NCBI GenBank assembly: GCA_024364735.1
Contig: JAGFNQ010000289.1
Span: 1-64,000 of the forward strand
Direction: 5' to 3'
Length of the DNA: 64,000 nucleotides
Source of the DNA: Boesenbergia rotunda
Taxonomy: Eukaryota; Streptophyta; Magnoliopsida; Zingiberales; Zingiberaceae
The translations under genes and the position numbers were made by a program. Under the pieces are notes generated by a model, which saw only the letters and a list, made by a program, of their open reading frames with translations, did no database searches and was not told where the DNA came from. This document shows positions 45,525-58,272 of the stretch, in pieces; the stretch's first letter is position 1, and each line of letters starts with the position of its first letter.

Positions 45525-48500
45525 ATGACCAGGACTAGAGGTGGTGATCTTGAGAAATTTGATCCTGAGATTGAGAGAACATTCAGAGCAAGGAGAAATC
45601 AAGGAAGAGTTTTAGAAGCTATTGAGATTATTTCTACTCAGTCCAGCAGTCCCATGGCAGAACATCAAATGACTATAAAGGAGCTTGCAGCCCCTGATGA
45701 TGCTTTTTAGTATTCTTGTATTGCCTATCCAGAGTTAGCTGGAGATTTTGAGCTGAGATCAGGCCTTATTCATCTACTACCCAAGTTTCAGGGACAATCA
45801 GGAGAGGATCCTAACAGATATTTGCATGAGTTCCATGTAGTGTGCTCCACTATGAAGCCTCAGGGGATTTCTGAAAAGGATATCAAATTAAGGGCATTTT
45901 CATTTTCTTTGACTGGAACAGCTAAAGACTGGTTTTATTATTTGCCTACTGGACATGTTTCAAGTTGGATAGCCATGAAGAAGGCATTTTTAGAGAAGTA
46001 CTTTCCAGCTTCAAGAACTGCAATTATCAAGAAGAGCATCTGTGGTATTCAACAAGTGGTGGGAGAGACCTTGTATGATTATTGGGAGAGATTCAATAAG
46101 TTATGCTCAAGTTGTCCACAATATCAAATCAGTGAGTAGTTTCTTATTCAGTATTTCTATGAAGCTCTACTTCAGATGGATAGAATTATGATTGATGCTG
46201 TAGCTGGAGGAGCTTTAGTGAACAAAACCCCAGATCAAGCTAGAGAATTGATTTCAAATATGGCGGAGAACTCTCAACAATTTGGAAGTAGGGCTCTTTC
46301 TACTACAGGGGTGAATGAAGCTCAAATGGTTTCAAATGAACAAAAGGATATCAAAAATTCTTTGGTGGAGCTTACTTCTTTAGCAAAGCAGATGGCTTTG
46401 AATAATTTGAGCCAAAATCAAAATGTTCCAATAGTTCCACCTACAAATCAAGTGATGAGGTTGTGTATCATTTGTTCAAGTCAAGAGCATAACTCGTATT
46501 TGTGTCCAAATTTACAACAAGATGAATCATTAGCCGCTTTGACTAGAGGACAATTTCAATCAAGAAATGATCCATATTCATCTACCTACAATCCGGGTTG
46601 GAGGGATCACCCTAACTTGAAGTATGGAAATTCTTTCTATCAACAAAACCATTCACAACAGCCCCTACAACACTTCCAGCTGAATTTTCAGAATTTTCAA
46701 CAAGGGAATCATCCATTCCAGCCACAATTCCAGCAAAATCAGCAATTTCAGCAACCAACTCAGTCTTTTCAGCCACAATTCCAGCAAAATCAGCAAGGTT
46801 TTCATCATAATCAGCAAGGTTTTTAACCATACAATCAGAATTTTCAGTTTCAAAGTCAACAATTTCAGCCCCAACAATTTCATCCCTCACACCAACAATT
46901 TCAGCCTCAAAATCAGAAATTTTAGAGTCATAATTTCCAGCAACATTCACCTAGTTATCAACATAATTTTCAACAATTTCAACAGCCTATTCAACCATTT
47001 AATCAGCCCCAACAACCTCAATTTCAAAGTTCACAGCCTACCCAAGGTTTTCAGCAACCTAATGCTTCATTTCAAGGGCAACCAAAGTCTCATACTAATC
47101 AAGGAGGTTATGGAGGTTCTAGTGGGTTTAATGCTCAACAACAAAAGCTAGAGGAGATAATGCAACAAATTCTTCAACGACAACAAATTTTACAACAACA
47201 ACAAGGTCAACAAAAGAATGATTCCACTCTTCAAAACATAGAGAGACACATTGGTCAACTTGCTAGTGGGATGAATCAAATGCAAGCCCAATAATCAAGT
47301 TAATTACCTTCTCAAGCTACTCCTAATCCTAAGAGAAATGTTAGTGCCATCACATTGAGGAGTGGGAAGGTTGCTTCAAGTTCAAACATTCAAAGGGCCG
47401 ATTTTTCTGAAAAATTCACACCACCTAGTTTTCCAGCTTAGATCAGTCCCGAAATGGGTTCTAAATCAGTTTGTTGTGACCCTAGTTCAAGCTTAAGTCC
47501 CTCTTCAATTGATCCTATGATTTCGGTGGAAGATGAAGGAGAAATCAGAAAAATTGATGAACCTATAGCAACTATACCACTTGGAATTCCTACTCAAGAT
47601 CCACTTCCAAAAATTTTATCTCAAGTGGAGGAATCAAGAGTCCCTTTACCTTTTCCACAGTGTAAGACTCAAGCTAAAAAGCATGTAGAGGAGGAGAAGG
47701 CCAAGGAGTATCAAGAGGTTGTGAAATTATTTAGTAAGGTGGAAATTAATGTGCCATTGTTGACCATGATCAAGCAAATTCCTAAGTATGCCAAATTTCT
47801 CAAGGATTTGTGTGTGCACAAGAAGCTAAAGGAGAATGAATTGGTCAATTTAGGTAAGAATGTCTCAACCCTTATCCATTCAATTCCTCAAAAATGTGAA
47901 GATCCAGGAGTATTTACTGTGTCTTGTGAGATTGGGAGGACTCTTTTTCATGATGTTATGTTAGATTTGGGAGCCTCTATTAATGTGATGCCTAGATTAG
48001 TTTTTCAGATGCTTGGTATTGGACCTTTGCAGCCTATAGGAGTGGCTATTCAGTTAGCAGATAGGAGTCAGACTCACCCAGCTAGAATCATTGAAAATGT
48101 ATTGGTGAAGGTGAAAGAGCTGATTTTTCCTGCGGATTTCTATATCTTAGACATGGTGGGGGATTATTTAGCAAATAGATCTCCACTTATTCTTGGGAGA
48201 CCATTCTTGAAGACTATAAGGATGAAGATTGATGTATATGCAGGCACACTTTCTATGGAGATAGGAGACACAGTGGTCCAGTTCAGTATATTTGATGCTA
48301 TGAAGCACCCCAGAGAGGACCATTCTATTATGAGCATGGATATTTTAGATGAGTTTATTAATGCGGATTTATTTGCTGATAGAGTTTCACTTGGTATTCA
48401 TGGAGGATATTTTAGCTCAGATGAGGCTGAGGAGACATTTGCTATAGAGGAGGCTGAGTTGAAGGTTGTATCAGATTCACTTTCAGCTAGAGATAATTTT

Positions 48501-48638
48501 ATAGGTGTAGGGGATTGCACTGAGCCCCAGGGATCACCTACATTGATTGATATATCAGGAGATTCAGAGAATAGGTGTGAGAGTGTAGGGAATTGCACTG
48601 AGCTCCAGGGATCACCCATACCTACTGAGCAGTCGTAG
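45525..48638 (+). pseudogene. Gag-protease of Athila-like element C
   Basis: One frame throughout, broken only by nonsense codons (45708-45710, 46137-46139, 46824-46826 and others up to about 47441). The likely start is 45525 (MTRTRGGDLEKF). The gag core has GTAKDWFYYLPTG and, near 46150-46230, QYFYEAL...AGGALVNKTP, hallmark Athila/Tat gag words. The zinc knuckle CIICSSQEHNSYLC (C-X2-C-X4-H-X4-C) is intact. A Gln/Phe/Asn-rich tail follows (46600-47100), much like the array ORFs. The aspartic protease has LDLGAS with the catalytic Asp at 47964-47966. The end carries two VGDCTEPQG-like units. C is the probable autonomous relative of the Q-rich ORFs at 26057, 33874, 58273 and 63331, but this copy is dead. 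Confidence 0.88.
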
Positions 48639-50155
48639 ATTGAGTTAAAGTCATTGCCAGAACATTTAAAGTATGCTTATTTGGGAGAGAAGCAGTGTTT
48701 ACCTGTTATTATTGCCCAGAACTTAGATTCAGAGCAAGAAGATAAATTATTGCAAGTTATGAGGCAGCATAAGAGAGCTATTAGGTGGACATTAGCTGAC
48801 ATACCTGGTATTAGCCCAGCCATTTGCATGCACAGGATATTTTTAGAGGAGAATGTCAAGCCAGTCAGGCAGCCACAGAGAAGGCTAAACCCATTGATTT
48901 TAGATGTTGTAAAGAAAGAGGTGATTAGACTTTTATAGGCAGACATTAATACCATATTTTTGACAGTAAGTGGGTTAGCCCTATTCATGTGGTGCCTAAG
49001 AAGTCAGGAGTGACAGTGGTGGAGAATGAGAGCAATGAGTTAGTATCCACCAGAGTGAAGAATTCATGGAGAGTTTGTATTGATTACAGGAAACTGAACC
49101 AAGTAACGAGGAAAGATCACTATCCCTTGCCTTTTATTGATCAGATGTTAGAGAGGTTGGCAAGGAAGTCTCACTATTGCTTCCTAGATGGATATTCAGG
49201 TTATTTTCAGATTTGTATAGACTCGGAGGATTAGGAGAAAACCACTTTCACATGTCCTTTCGGTACATTTGCTTATAGACGCATGCCATTCGGTCTTTAC
49301 AACGCTCCAGGGACTTTCCAGCGGTGTATGGTGAGTATTTTTGGTGAGTTACTTGAACACTGCATGGAAATTTTCATGGATGATTTTTCTGTATTTGTCA
49401 CATCATTTGATACTTGTTTGAATAATTTATCTAGGGTACTCCATAGATGCATTGAAACTAATCTTGTCTTGATTTTGAAAAATATCATTTTATGGTAGAG
49501 CATACCAGGGCATATAGTCTCTAAGAAAGGCATTGAAGTAGATTCTGCTAAAGTTAGTGTTATATCTTCTTTATCTTACCCCATATGCGTACGGGATGTT
49601 CGAACTTTTTTTGGCCATGCAGGATTCTATAGGAGATTTATTAGAGACTTCAGTGAGATTGCTCGCCCTTTGACTAGACTTTTGCAGAAAGCTGTGGAAT
49701 TTTGCTTTGACGACAAATGCAAGGAAGCTTTTCAGAGAATAAAGGAGGCTCTTATTTCAGCTCCTATTATTAGACCCCCTGATTGGACTTTACCTTTTGA
49801 GTTGATGTGTGACGCTTCTAATTTTGCTGTAGGAGCTATACTGGCACAGAGGGTAGATGGAGCGCCACATGTTATTTGCTATACTTCCAAGACTTCAGAT
49901 GCTGCTCAGGCTAACTATACCACCACAGAAAAAGAGCTCCTTTCTATTGTTTTTGCTTTGGATAGATTTAGATCATATTTGTTATGTTCTCATGTTATTG
50001 TATTTTCTGATCATGCAGCCTTGAAGTATCATCTGAAGAAGCTAGATGCAAAGCCCAGACTGATTAGATGGATGCTTCTACATCAAGAGTTTGATTTGGA
50101 GATTCGAGATAGGAGTGGCAAGGAGAATTTGGTGGCGGATCATTTGACAGAATAG
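48639..50155 (+). pseudogene. Reverse transcriptase-RNase H of element C
   Basis: Follows gag-protease in the same frame from 48654. A frameshift between 48938 and 48989 and stops near 49234 and 49498 break it. RT motifs: WRVCIDYRKLNQVT, FLDGYSGYFQI, MPFGLYNAPGTFQRC and FMDDFSVF, which is the YXDD box with Phe first, as is common in Athila/Tat. RNase H: FELMCDASNFAVGAIL, YTTTEKELL and FSDHAALKYHL. It ends near KENLVADHLTE. Several breaks look like C-to-T changes at Gln codons. Confidence 0.9.
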
Positions 50156-50742
50156 AGGGAGATGGACACCCTACCACCATTGATGATGATTTCAGAGATG
50201 AGAACCTTTTAGTGATACATGGTGAGTCGCCCTGGTATGCAGATCTAGTTAACTATTTAGTAGCTCATGTGTTTTCCTACACAATTCACTAAGGCTCAGA
50301 AGGATAAATTTAAGAGTGATGCTAAATTATATGTGTGGGATGATCCTTACTTGTGGAAATTTTGTAGTGATCAAATAATTAGAAGATGAATATCAGATCA
50401 TGAGTTTCATTCAGTTCTTACATTTTTCCATTCATCAGCCTGTGGAGGACATTTTGGACCACAAAGAACTGTTAGGAAAGTTTTAGAGTGTGGATTATAC
50501 TGGCCTACTTTGTTTCATGATGCATATCTATTTTATAAAAACTGTGATAGATGTTAGAGAATAGGAAACATAGGAGCTATAAATGAAATGCCCCAACAAA
50601 CTATGTTTTTTTGTGAAATATTTGATGTATGGGGGATAGACTTTATGGAACATTTTCCTGCATCTTGTGGATTTTTTTATATACTTTTTGCTGTTGATTA
50701 TGTATCTAAATGGGTGGAGGTCATTCCCTCCAGGACTGACGA
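50156..50742 (+). pseudogene. Integrase of element C, N-terminal part
   Basis: Degraded connection and zinc-binding region (HSSACGGHFG, then an NCDRC-like word near 50550) and the start of the catalytic core, with GIDFMEHFP holding the first catalytic Asp and AVDYVSKWVEVIP. It is interrupted at 50743 by a solo LTR and continues at 52585. Many stops. Confidence 0.85.
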
Positions 50743-52579
50743 TGTAACGACTCTCTCTTGCTAACTTTGACCTTATAGGGTCGTTACATTGACTTTACTG
50801 TTGGGCCAGCCAAAATAAAAAAAACTCTAATTTTATTGGCTTTGCCAGAATTTGACTCCTAGACCTCTTAGTTGTAAGACTGAAGCACTAACCATCAGCC
50901 CTACAACACTTTTTGTTTTACACTGGCACCAGTCGACTGATATCCTGCCAGTTGACTGCACCTGGGATTCACTCGCCCGAATGTTTCTGTTCCCTCGACC
51001 AGTCGACTGATACCTGCATCAGTCGACTGATACGCCTGGAACTGCAGTTTCCAGGTTTCAGAAACACCGTTTAAGTATAAATATACATTCTACTTCAACT
51101 ACACAACAAGATTATAGACTCACAAACATAATAACCATAATCATATATACTCCATTTGCATGCATTTCAAACTCCACATTAACTACTCAAACTTAAAGTC
51201 TTTGCAGAAGTAAACTACTAACATAAACTCAAAAGAAAATACTCATAAAGTTCTATTGTTTAGAGTTTTAAACGCTAAACAAAACTCATCCCGAAGGATC
51301 CTACTCCACGGTTCCGCCGCCACTGACATGAATCATCCATCCTTGTGCCTCCTTGCCTTACATCTTCCCTTTACCTTTATCTGCAGTAAAAGGATGCAAC
51401 TATAAGCAAATAGCTTAGTAAGTAGATACCTATCTCACAAAAACATGCAATCGATATCAAACATACTCTTGGTCAAGAATGCTTGCTTTAAAACATATGT
51501 ACTGAAAATGCTATGCTTAAAATGAATAAGTTCATGAATACATTTGTAGCAAATGGTTGCATTTGGAAACTTTGCTTGAAATGAAAAATGTGTAACATGC
51601 TTGAAATGATTTCTTGCTTTTGAAAAACTTGAAACTCATACATTAATACTTCTTATACTTCAAAATAATAACATCCTCCTTTGGGCCCGACATAGTACCA
51701 ATGCGTGCATCCCTAATAGGTTCGGGGTAGCTAGCCACCGAATCCTAATAGAGCGTCTACTAGCTTGCCTAGTTTTAAGGGCCTTGTGCCCGGTACATGC
51801 CACTTAGAAAGTAATATATTTAACTTGTACTCATGCTTATACTTAACTTGCTTAACTTAGCACATATCTTGCACATAGGAAGTAGGGTTCCCAAAACATG
51901 CTTTTGGGACTTCTTAAAGCCTTGGTCTTGTACTCCTCAAGGCACCTTGCGTGCCATTATCCCAAAACTTGCTTTTGGGCAATTCAAGACCTTGGTTTTC
52001 ACCCCATATATTCCATCGAACACCTTGCGTGCCAAAAATCCCAAAATCTGCTTTTGGGCAAATCAAGTCCTTGGTCTTGCTATACTAGGATCACATCATA
52101 CAAAAGACTTGAAAATCATGTTTAAAACTCATTAGAGAACTACTTTTACTGCAGGTGAGAGATCTACTTACATCCTTACGCTTAGAACTCACTATACCGA
52201 CGTAGGATCTAGAGTGGTATTCATCGTCCGCTTTCTTCGCACGATCCGGATCTTGAGCGCAAGAAAAGAAGTGAAGAAACTCTTGTTCCTTTCTTGTTTT
52301 CGGCAAGGGATAAGAAGAATGAGAAAACTCTTGGGTTTCTCTTCTTCCATTCCTTTATATACTAGTCGAAGTTGAAGCATCACTCATAAAAGATGCTTAC
52401 CATTAAACATCTAATATTGATTCTATATTCCAACAAGTTGATAACAAGCTCAACTGGAAACTTATAACCAACCCTTATCTTAGGTCACGGGTTTGATTCC
52501 CTACTGCGACCCCTTTATAAGAAAATTTTAATTTCTTTTTGTTTATTTTGGAAAAATCCTGAAAAATTTAGGTGTTACA
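50743..52579. repeat. Solo LTR inserted in the integrase of element C (TSD GACGA)
   Basis: TGTAACGACTC...GGTGTTACA, 1,837 bp, flanked by GACGA at 50738-50742 and 52580-52584. It has no coding sequence, PBS or PPT. It contains a cluster of CAGTCGACTG palindromes (50930, 51000, 51020; a variant at 50949). A threefold repeat of about 70 bp starts at 51890, 51961 and 52030, each unit with CCCAAAA facing TTTTGGG. It shares two conserved islands with 21585-23240. TATA-like boxes exist on both strands (51076 plus; 52352-52361 minus), so the orientation is open. Confidence 0.88.
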
Positions 52580-53370
52580 GACGATTCTTGTGTTGTTGTT
52601 AGTTTTGTTAGGTCACACATTTTTTGTACGTTTGGAATTCCAAGAGCCATTATAAGTGATCAAGGTTCACTTTTTTCAACAAGCACATGAAGACTTTACT
52701 CAACAAATATGAGGTTGTGCATAAAGTGTCTACTTCCTACCACCCCCAAACTAATGGACAAGCCGAAATATCAAATAGAGAGATTAATGCAATCTTGGAG
52801 AAGACCGTGGGGCCTAGTAGAAAAGATTTGAGCAAAAGACTTGATGATGCATTGTGGGCCTATCGGACGGCATATAAGACACCCATTGGAATGTCCTCCT
52901 ACCGGCTTGTTTATGGGAAAGCTTGTCATCTACCCGTGGAGATAGAGCATAGAGTTTATTGGGCAGTGAAAGCTTGCAATTTTGATGCAAATAAAGTGGG
53001 AGAAGAAAGAAAGCTACAACTTCAAGAACTTGAGGAGATAAGATTAGAAGCATATGAAAACTCAAGGATTTACAAGGAGAAGATTAAGAATTTTCATGAT
53101 AAGCATATAGTGAAGAAGGAGTTTCAAATTGGTGACAAGGTTCTTTTGTACAAATCAAGGTTCAAATTGATTAAAGGTAAGTTGAGGTCTAGATGGGAAG
53201 GTCTATTTCTTGTTACTAGTGTTTTTCCTTATGGTGTCATTGAGATTAAGGATGAGGCTAATGATTTTATTTGGAGAGTTAATGGCCACCGACTAAAGAA
53301 ATACTTTGAAGAAGTGAAGGAGTTAGATGTGGATGGATTAGATATCAATGATGCTATCTACCCAACCTAA
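52580..53370 (+). pseudogene. Integrase of element C, core and C-terminal part
   Basis: Continues the core with CTFGIPRAIISDQGSHF (second catalytic Asp). After a frameshift near 52675, an open frame from 52687 to 53370 carries STSYHPQTNGQAEISNRE (catalytic Glu), ALWAYRTAYKTPIGMSSYR, LVYGKACHLPVEIEH and the C-terminal GDKVLLYKSRFKL...SRWEGLF. These are standard Athila/Tat integrase words. There is no chromodomain after it. Confidence 0.92.
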
Positions 53371-55383
53371 AGGGGAGTTTTATCTTTCTTGCACTTTTAT
53401 TTCATTGTATATATCATTTTTATGTTTTCTAGAAGTAAATCTTTCTTTTAAAGTGAGTTTTTGTTAATAAATGCTTAGGTAGTGTAGAATGAATAAAGAG
53501 TCATTGTAGATACCATTTTATCCTTTTGACACCTTATTTCTTGCATGATTTGGAATAAATGTATCCCTCTAGATTTCCTCTATATCATTTTAGAATCCTT
53601 TGAAAGTGAATTAAATTTTGTTGTTAAAACTTAGGATTTGAGCCAATGGATGAAAATTCTTGGATACTTGAGTACTACTTAGTTATGGACTCTAGATTGA
53701 TGACTTGAGATGAATTCTTTTTACCTAGTGAGGATTTGACCTAATTTTTGTGATACACACATGTGATTGTACTCTAGAACTTGCTTAGGTTCTTTCAAAA
53801 CTATATTTCTATGATTGGACCACATTTATAGAGGTGAATCACTTTGTTTCCTCTCTCATATCAATTTTTGCAATATTGCTTGTTGATCTACTCTATATAT
53901 ATTCTATTTTCCTTCCCCTATTTTTCTGTTCATAACCATATTTTCCCATTGATTTGGGTGCTTTGGATTGTTTCTTGATGTTACTTTGCCCGAGACGGTC
54001 AAAAAGCTAAGTGTGGGGGAGGTGGCTAGTGTTTTGGTAAGAAATGATGCATTTTGAAAGGTTATTTTTGGTTGAATTATAGTTGACAATCTGTTTTGAT
54101 GGATCTAAAGGAATGAAGAAAGTGTCAAGGATGCAATTTAAAAGGAAAAAAAAGAAAAAAATTGCGGTAGATAAAAGGTGCCAATTTGAAGGAGTTTTGT
54201 ATCAAGAATTAGTTGCAAGAAGTGGTTAGTGAAGGTAACATTTGAAGCATCTAAATTCCTAATTATTATTTGATGTTTTAAATTCTATGAGGAAAATTTC
54301 TTCTGAAATCCATGAGCTTATTCCGAAGGTGGCGAGAGTTTTGAAGTATTTTGTGGCACCAAGCTTGTTTGCAATTTTGTCAATGAGGTCCCAACTATGG
54401 TTAATGTGGCACCTAATCTAACTGATGTTTGCCATTCCTCCTGCTTCATACTGGAAGCAATGCGGCAGTGGACTGAAATTAGAAGTGGAGAATGTTCAAA
54501 GAAGTTAGTGCTTGAAGAAAGGAATGATTTGTGAATAATAGTGGAATGATTTGTAAGGAAAAGTTTGCTTCTATTCGAGAGAAACTAAATATTGCCGTCA
54601 AGAAAGGAAAAGGATTAGTACAACAAAGAGAAGGTCTGAAAAACTGAGATTGAAGTGGAGATGAGGAAGTTCAGCTAGCACTGTAAGGAATTGAAAAAAA
54701 AAAGAGAGAAACTTAGCTGCAAAAAAAATAGGAATAGAACAGCAGAAAAAAAGAAAGAAGGGAAAAAAACATGAAGTATCAGGAGATGGGTTGGATTTCT
54801 GAATTTGAAGATGTGAACAAGGAGCTAGTTGGATTTAAGATGTAGTATTGATTGAAAAGAAGTGATCTCGGCAGAAACAGTTTCAGGATTTGCTCAGTTC
54901 AGTTTCTGTTCGCGCCCTGATCGGTCCCCAGAACGATCAGGGATGTGTTTGATCGGTCACTGTGACCGATCAGAAGGAAGCCAGATCGATCAGAAGCAGT
55001 TCAGAACTATCAGGTAGAGCCTGATCGGTCTCTGGACCGATCAGCAGAGGTTGAATCACTGAATTCAGTAATTTCAGAGGCACTGTCTATTCCCTACTCA
55101 ATTTTAAGCTCTGATTTTACTAGAGGATACCATCAAAGGGGCAAAGTACATTAGGTTACATTCTTGAGTATCCAAGTATTCCACTTTCTTAAAATTTTTA
55201 TCTACTACATTTCTATTTCATTTTATCATTCCATATTTCCTAAACTTGTTCAAATAAGTCTTTTTAGGTGTGGATCCAACTCAAGAATAATGGTGGAGAG
55301 TAGACCATAAACAAGCTTATGGTAGTGCAAGAATCATGATTGTGTTTGAGTGAGCTCCACTTTCACCAAAACTTAGAACTTAG
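53371..55383 (+). mobile_element. 3' non-coding region of element C
   Basis: No ORF of interest. The order of conserved blocks is the same as in the 3' regions of units 1 and 2, including CCCGAGACGG before CTAAGTGTGGGGGAGG near 54007. Three hairpin modules with CTGATCGGTC / GACCGATCAG arms lie at 54917-54940, 54951-54971 and 55021-55044. It breaks off at 55383, about 230 bp before the expected PPT, so the PPT and 3' LTR of C are not in view. Confidence 0.78.
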
Positions 55384-55959
55384 TGTTGGTGCAGGCAGCA
55401 CCTAAGTCAAACCTGGGTTTTGATAATGGCAAAGGGTTCAGAAGTTAAGATGTTATTGTGTACTAATTTTGTTCACTGAGTGTGCAGGAAAAAGTCCTAG
55501 GTACATTAGGCACGAAGTCCTAGCAAAGGGATGGGCAAAGAAGTCATGGTCAAGGACTGCGCAAGAAGACCTGACCGGAAGTCGGGCAAAGAAATCCTGG
55601 TCGAGGACTGGGCACGAAGTCCTGGCAAGGGACTGGGCACCGAAGACCTGACCAGAAGTTGGGCACGAAGACCTGGTCAGGTGGATCGAGCAAAAGTCCA
55701 ACCGGAGGAGCCAGTTGGCAAAAGGTAAACTCTCCTGAGAGGAGTAGGTGAGGACGAGTTCCCCGTCGAGGGAAAAGTAGGTGTCGGTTCGACCTAGGGT
55801 TCCATTTGGGAGACCCGAAGTCAGAACCAAGACAGCTATGACTGTAATTATTACTTACTATGTTTTTTGGGACTAACCTTAGTTGCAGGGTCGAAGGACT
55901 GATCATTTGCAAGTTAAGGTTCTTCACTGGGCCTAGGCGCCCGAATGGGCTCAGACGCC
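55384..55959 (+). repeat. LTR 5' fragment (TGTTGGTGCAGG) with 25-26 bp minisatellite
   Basis: Begins TGTTGGTGCAGGCAGCACC and is cut at 55960 by LTR D. From about 55508 to 55706 it has about eight degenerate 25-26 bp units of the form GGGCACGAAGTCCTGG followed by purine-rich sequence. The ORFs in this stretch on both strands come from the repeat. It is probably the start of a copia-type LTR that landed in the 3' region of C. Confidence 0.65.
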
Positions 55960-58140
55960 TGATAACCATCATTTTATTGATTGTTTTAGGCTCTAAAATC
56001 CATGTTTGATCCACATTTTATATGCTTAAGTTTGCAATTGTATTAGGGTTCATGTATTTCCTCTATTTTTGCTTTTAATTCAAATCATTATATATGTGGG
56101 ATATTTTTGGCACTAAATTTGAATATCATTTTATAGGCTTCAAATGATCATGGACCTAGATCAAATCAGGTCAGACTTGAGTTAGCAGTGGATCCAGATC
56201 AAAGGGATCAAGCATCGGATTAATAGGAGCCATCCATTCCAGAGAACGGCTAGATCTGAGCCGTCGGTAAACTTCTAGTCAATTCGAGATCAAGATAGAA
56301 TCAATCATGACCATAGATCATGATCTGGAAATTTCAGCTAAATCAGAAGTAATCTGACCGTTGGATCAAGCTCAAGATTTCTGGACCATCCATTCAAGAA
56401 AAGGGATGATCTGGACCATCCGCCACTGATCTGGTTAATCCGAGCTAGGAACAGGTAGATCAGGACCATTGATTGGGATCTGTGAAGTTTGGTTCAGATC
56501 TGAAGAGATTCGACCGTTGGATGAAGCCAAATCGATCTCAGTCGTTCGTTGCTAATTTCCTTTTGATGCTGTGAGCCCTGAACTCAATTGGCTTGGTTTG
56601 GCTGAACCAAGTGCTGAACTTAACTGCTGGGCTCTGGCTTGGCGAGACCGAACAGAGGCTGAACCAATTGCTAGGCTGGACTGGACAGTGACTGGACTGA
56701 ACTAAAGCTCTGGTTTGGCTGGGCTGAAGTTGGGTTAAACTCAGAGCTGAGCTGTGAGCTTTGGGTTGAGCTGGGTTGAGAATGGATCAAACTCAAGTTA
56801 GGGCTAGACTCAAGTGAGGAAGGGAGCCCGATCGCTTTCCTCTGGCTCACACACACACGCGACTCATCCGGTTCGCGGGAGACAAAAGTCTCATCGCGCA
56901 AGGGAAGAGGTATCGATCGGCAAAGGGGGAAACCTCCTTCTTCCTCAGCATTTCGCTTCATCTCCTTCGGCCGGCGGATCTCCACCTCTCCATTTCATCG
57001 CCGTCGGCAGGATCATCACCGCACAGCTAGGGTTCGGGGTTCGAGCCTTAGTCGACTTCACCGCAGCTTCCTTTCGGGTTGAGGGAAGCAGCCAGCCATT
57101 TTCCTCCACCGCACACCATCTCACGAGCTAGGGCCCGGGGTTCGAGCCCTAGTCGACCATCTCCTTCACCAGTTTCCTCTTGGGTTGAGAGGAAATGATC
57201 AGCCATCTTCCTCCGCAGCCGACGATCCATTTTTTTTTACTACAATTCTTTCATTTGCTTCCCTTTACAGCAATTTCTTCAATTTCAGTAGTTTTGTTTC
57301 TTCGCAGCTCCTTCAGTAGCTAGCTTTCATCAGATCCAACAGCAATCTTCAGATCCGGTAGCCAGATTCATTTCCTTCATAGCAGTTCCTTCCCAGCGGA
57401 TTTCATTCACAGTTTCCTATTTCGTAGCATTTTCAGCAGCTGTTCGTAGCATGTCTAGCATTCCTTAACAACAATTTCATCATTCTTCACATCAGTTCTT
57501 GGTAGCAATTGCAGCAGCCAGCAGTAGTGTTTTCTTCACAGCAGATTAGGCAACAATTCTGTTGGATTAGTTTCGATAATTTGAGTTGTTATTTGTTGCT
57601 TGTTGATTTTCGAATTTGGATGTTGATGCTTGTAGCAAGTTTGATCTTCTATGTGTTAGAATGGCATACACTCATTTTATCTTAATACATGCTCACCATG
57701 TGTTTGATGAATTGTCACTTTCATTAGTGGATTCTAGTTTGAATTTTTCTTATCGTAGATTCTTGTAATGTTCCATTAGTTTAATTGCTTTATGATTCTC
57801 TTATAGTTGTTCTTCAGTTTGATGCAATTAGGTTAGGTTTCATTTATGCTCAGTTCCTTAAATGCTTTACCTTATGTTTCTTTTGATTCTCTTGCAAGTA
57901 TAGTTCAGTGAGGCTAGATTTATTACATGCATTGTCTTTCACTTCATAGTCATAGCACTCAAATCAAACCCTCATTTAATACCCAAAATCCAAAAGCAAT
58001 AACATACTATCCTGAGATTTATCATGTACCAACTAAATTCGTTGGGAGACGACTCGAGTTACTCTATGCTACATTAGTGCAGAGGAGTTTGATACTTACA
58101 TTGTATTTGATACTCGCGGTACGACACGCGAGCGCTATCA
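55960..58140 (+). repeat. LTR of gypsy-like unit D
   Basis: TGATAACCATC...CTATCA, 2,181 bp, followed by a PBS-like site. Start and end match LTR E (60798-63198), and the bodies are related but diverged. Two CTAGGG...CCCTAG-type quasi-palindromes lie at 57027-57051 and 57128-57152. Confidence 0.82.
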
Positions 58141-58144
58141 AATT

Positions 58145-58162
58145 TGGCATCGTTGCCGGGGA
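58145..58162 (+). other. Decayed primer-binding site of unit D
   Basis: TGGCATCGTTGCCGGGGA: two changes (GC to AT) from the tRNA-Asp site seen at 63203. It is in the right place 4 bp after the LTR. Confidence 0.8.
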
Positions 58163-58272
58163 ATGTAGTGGTGCTTGATAATTATATATTTTGATTCTAT
58201 TTTTGATTGCTTTATCTTTTGTATACGGTTGCTGCTATTTTACTTGTTTTGTAACAGGACTGCAGATTCAAA

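Noticed and set aside
50743..52579. Reading the TGTAAC element as a DNA transposon
   Set aside because: The inverted ends are only about 6 bp, the TSD is 5 bp, and there is no transposase. TG...CA ends fit a solo LTR better.
42248..55388. CTTAG after the LTR end at 42247 and CTTAG before the LTR start at 55384 as a target duplication of one element
   Set aside because: The sequence after 42252 does not continue the 3' region of element C that precedes 55384, so a chance 5-base match is more likely.
56814..57131. 105-codon ORF and its antisense partners in LTR D
   Set aside because: No domain. It overlaps the repeated CTAGGG hairpin segment and is not kept in LTR E.
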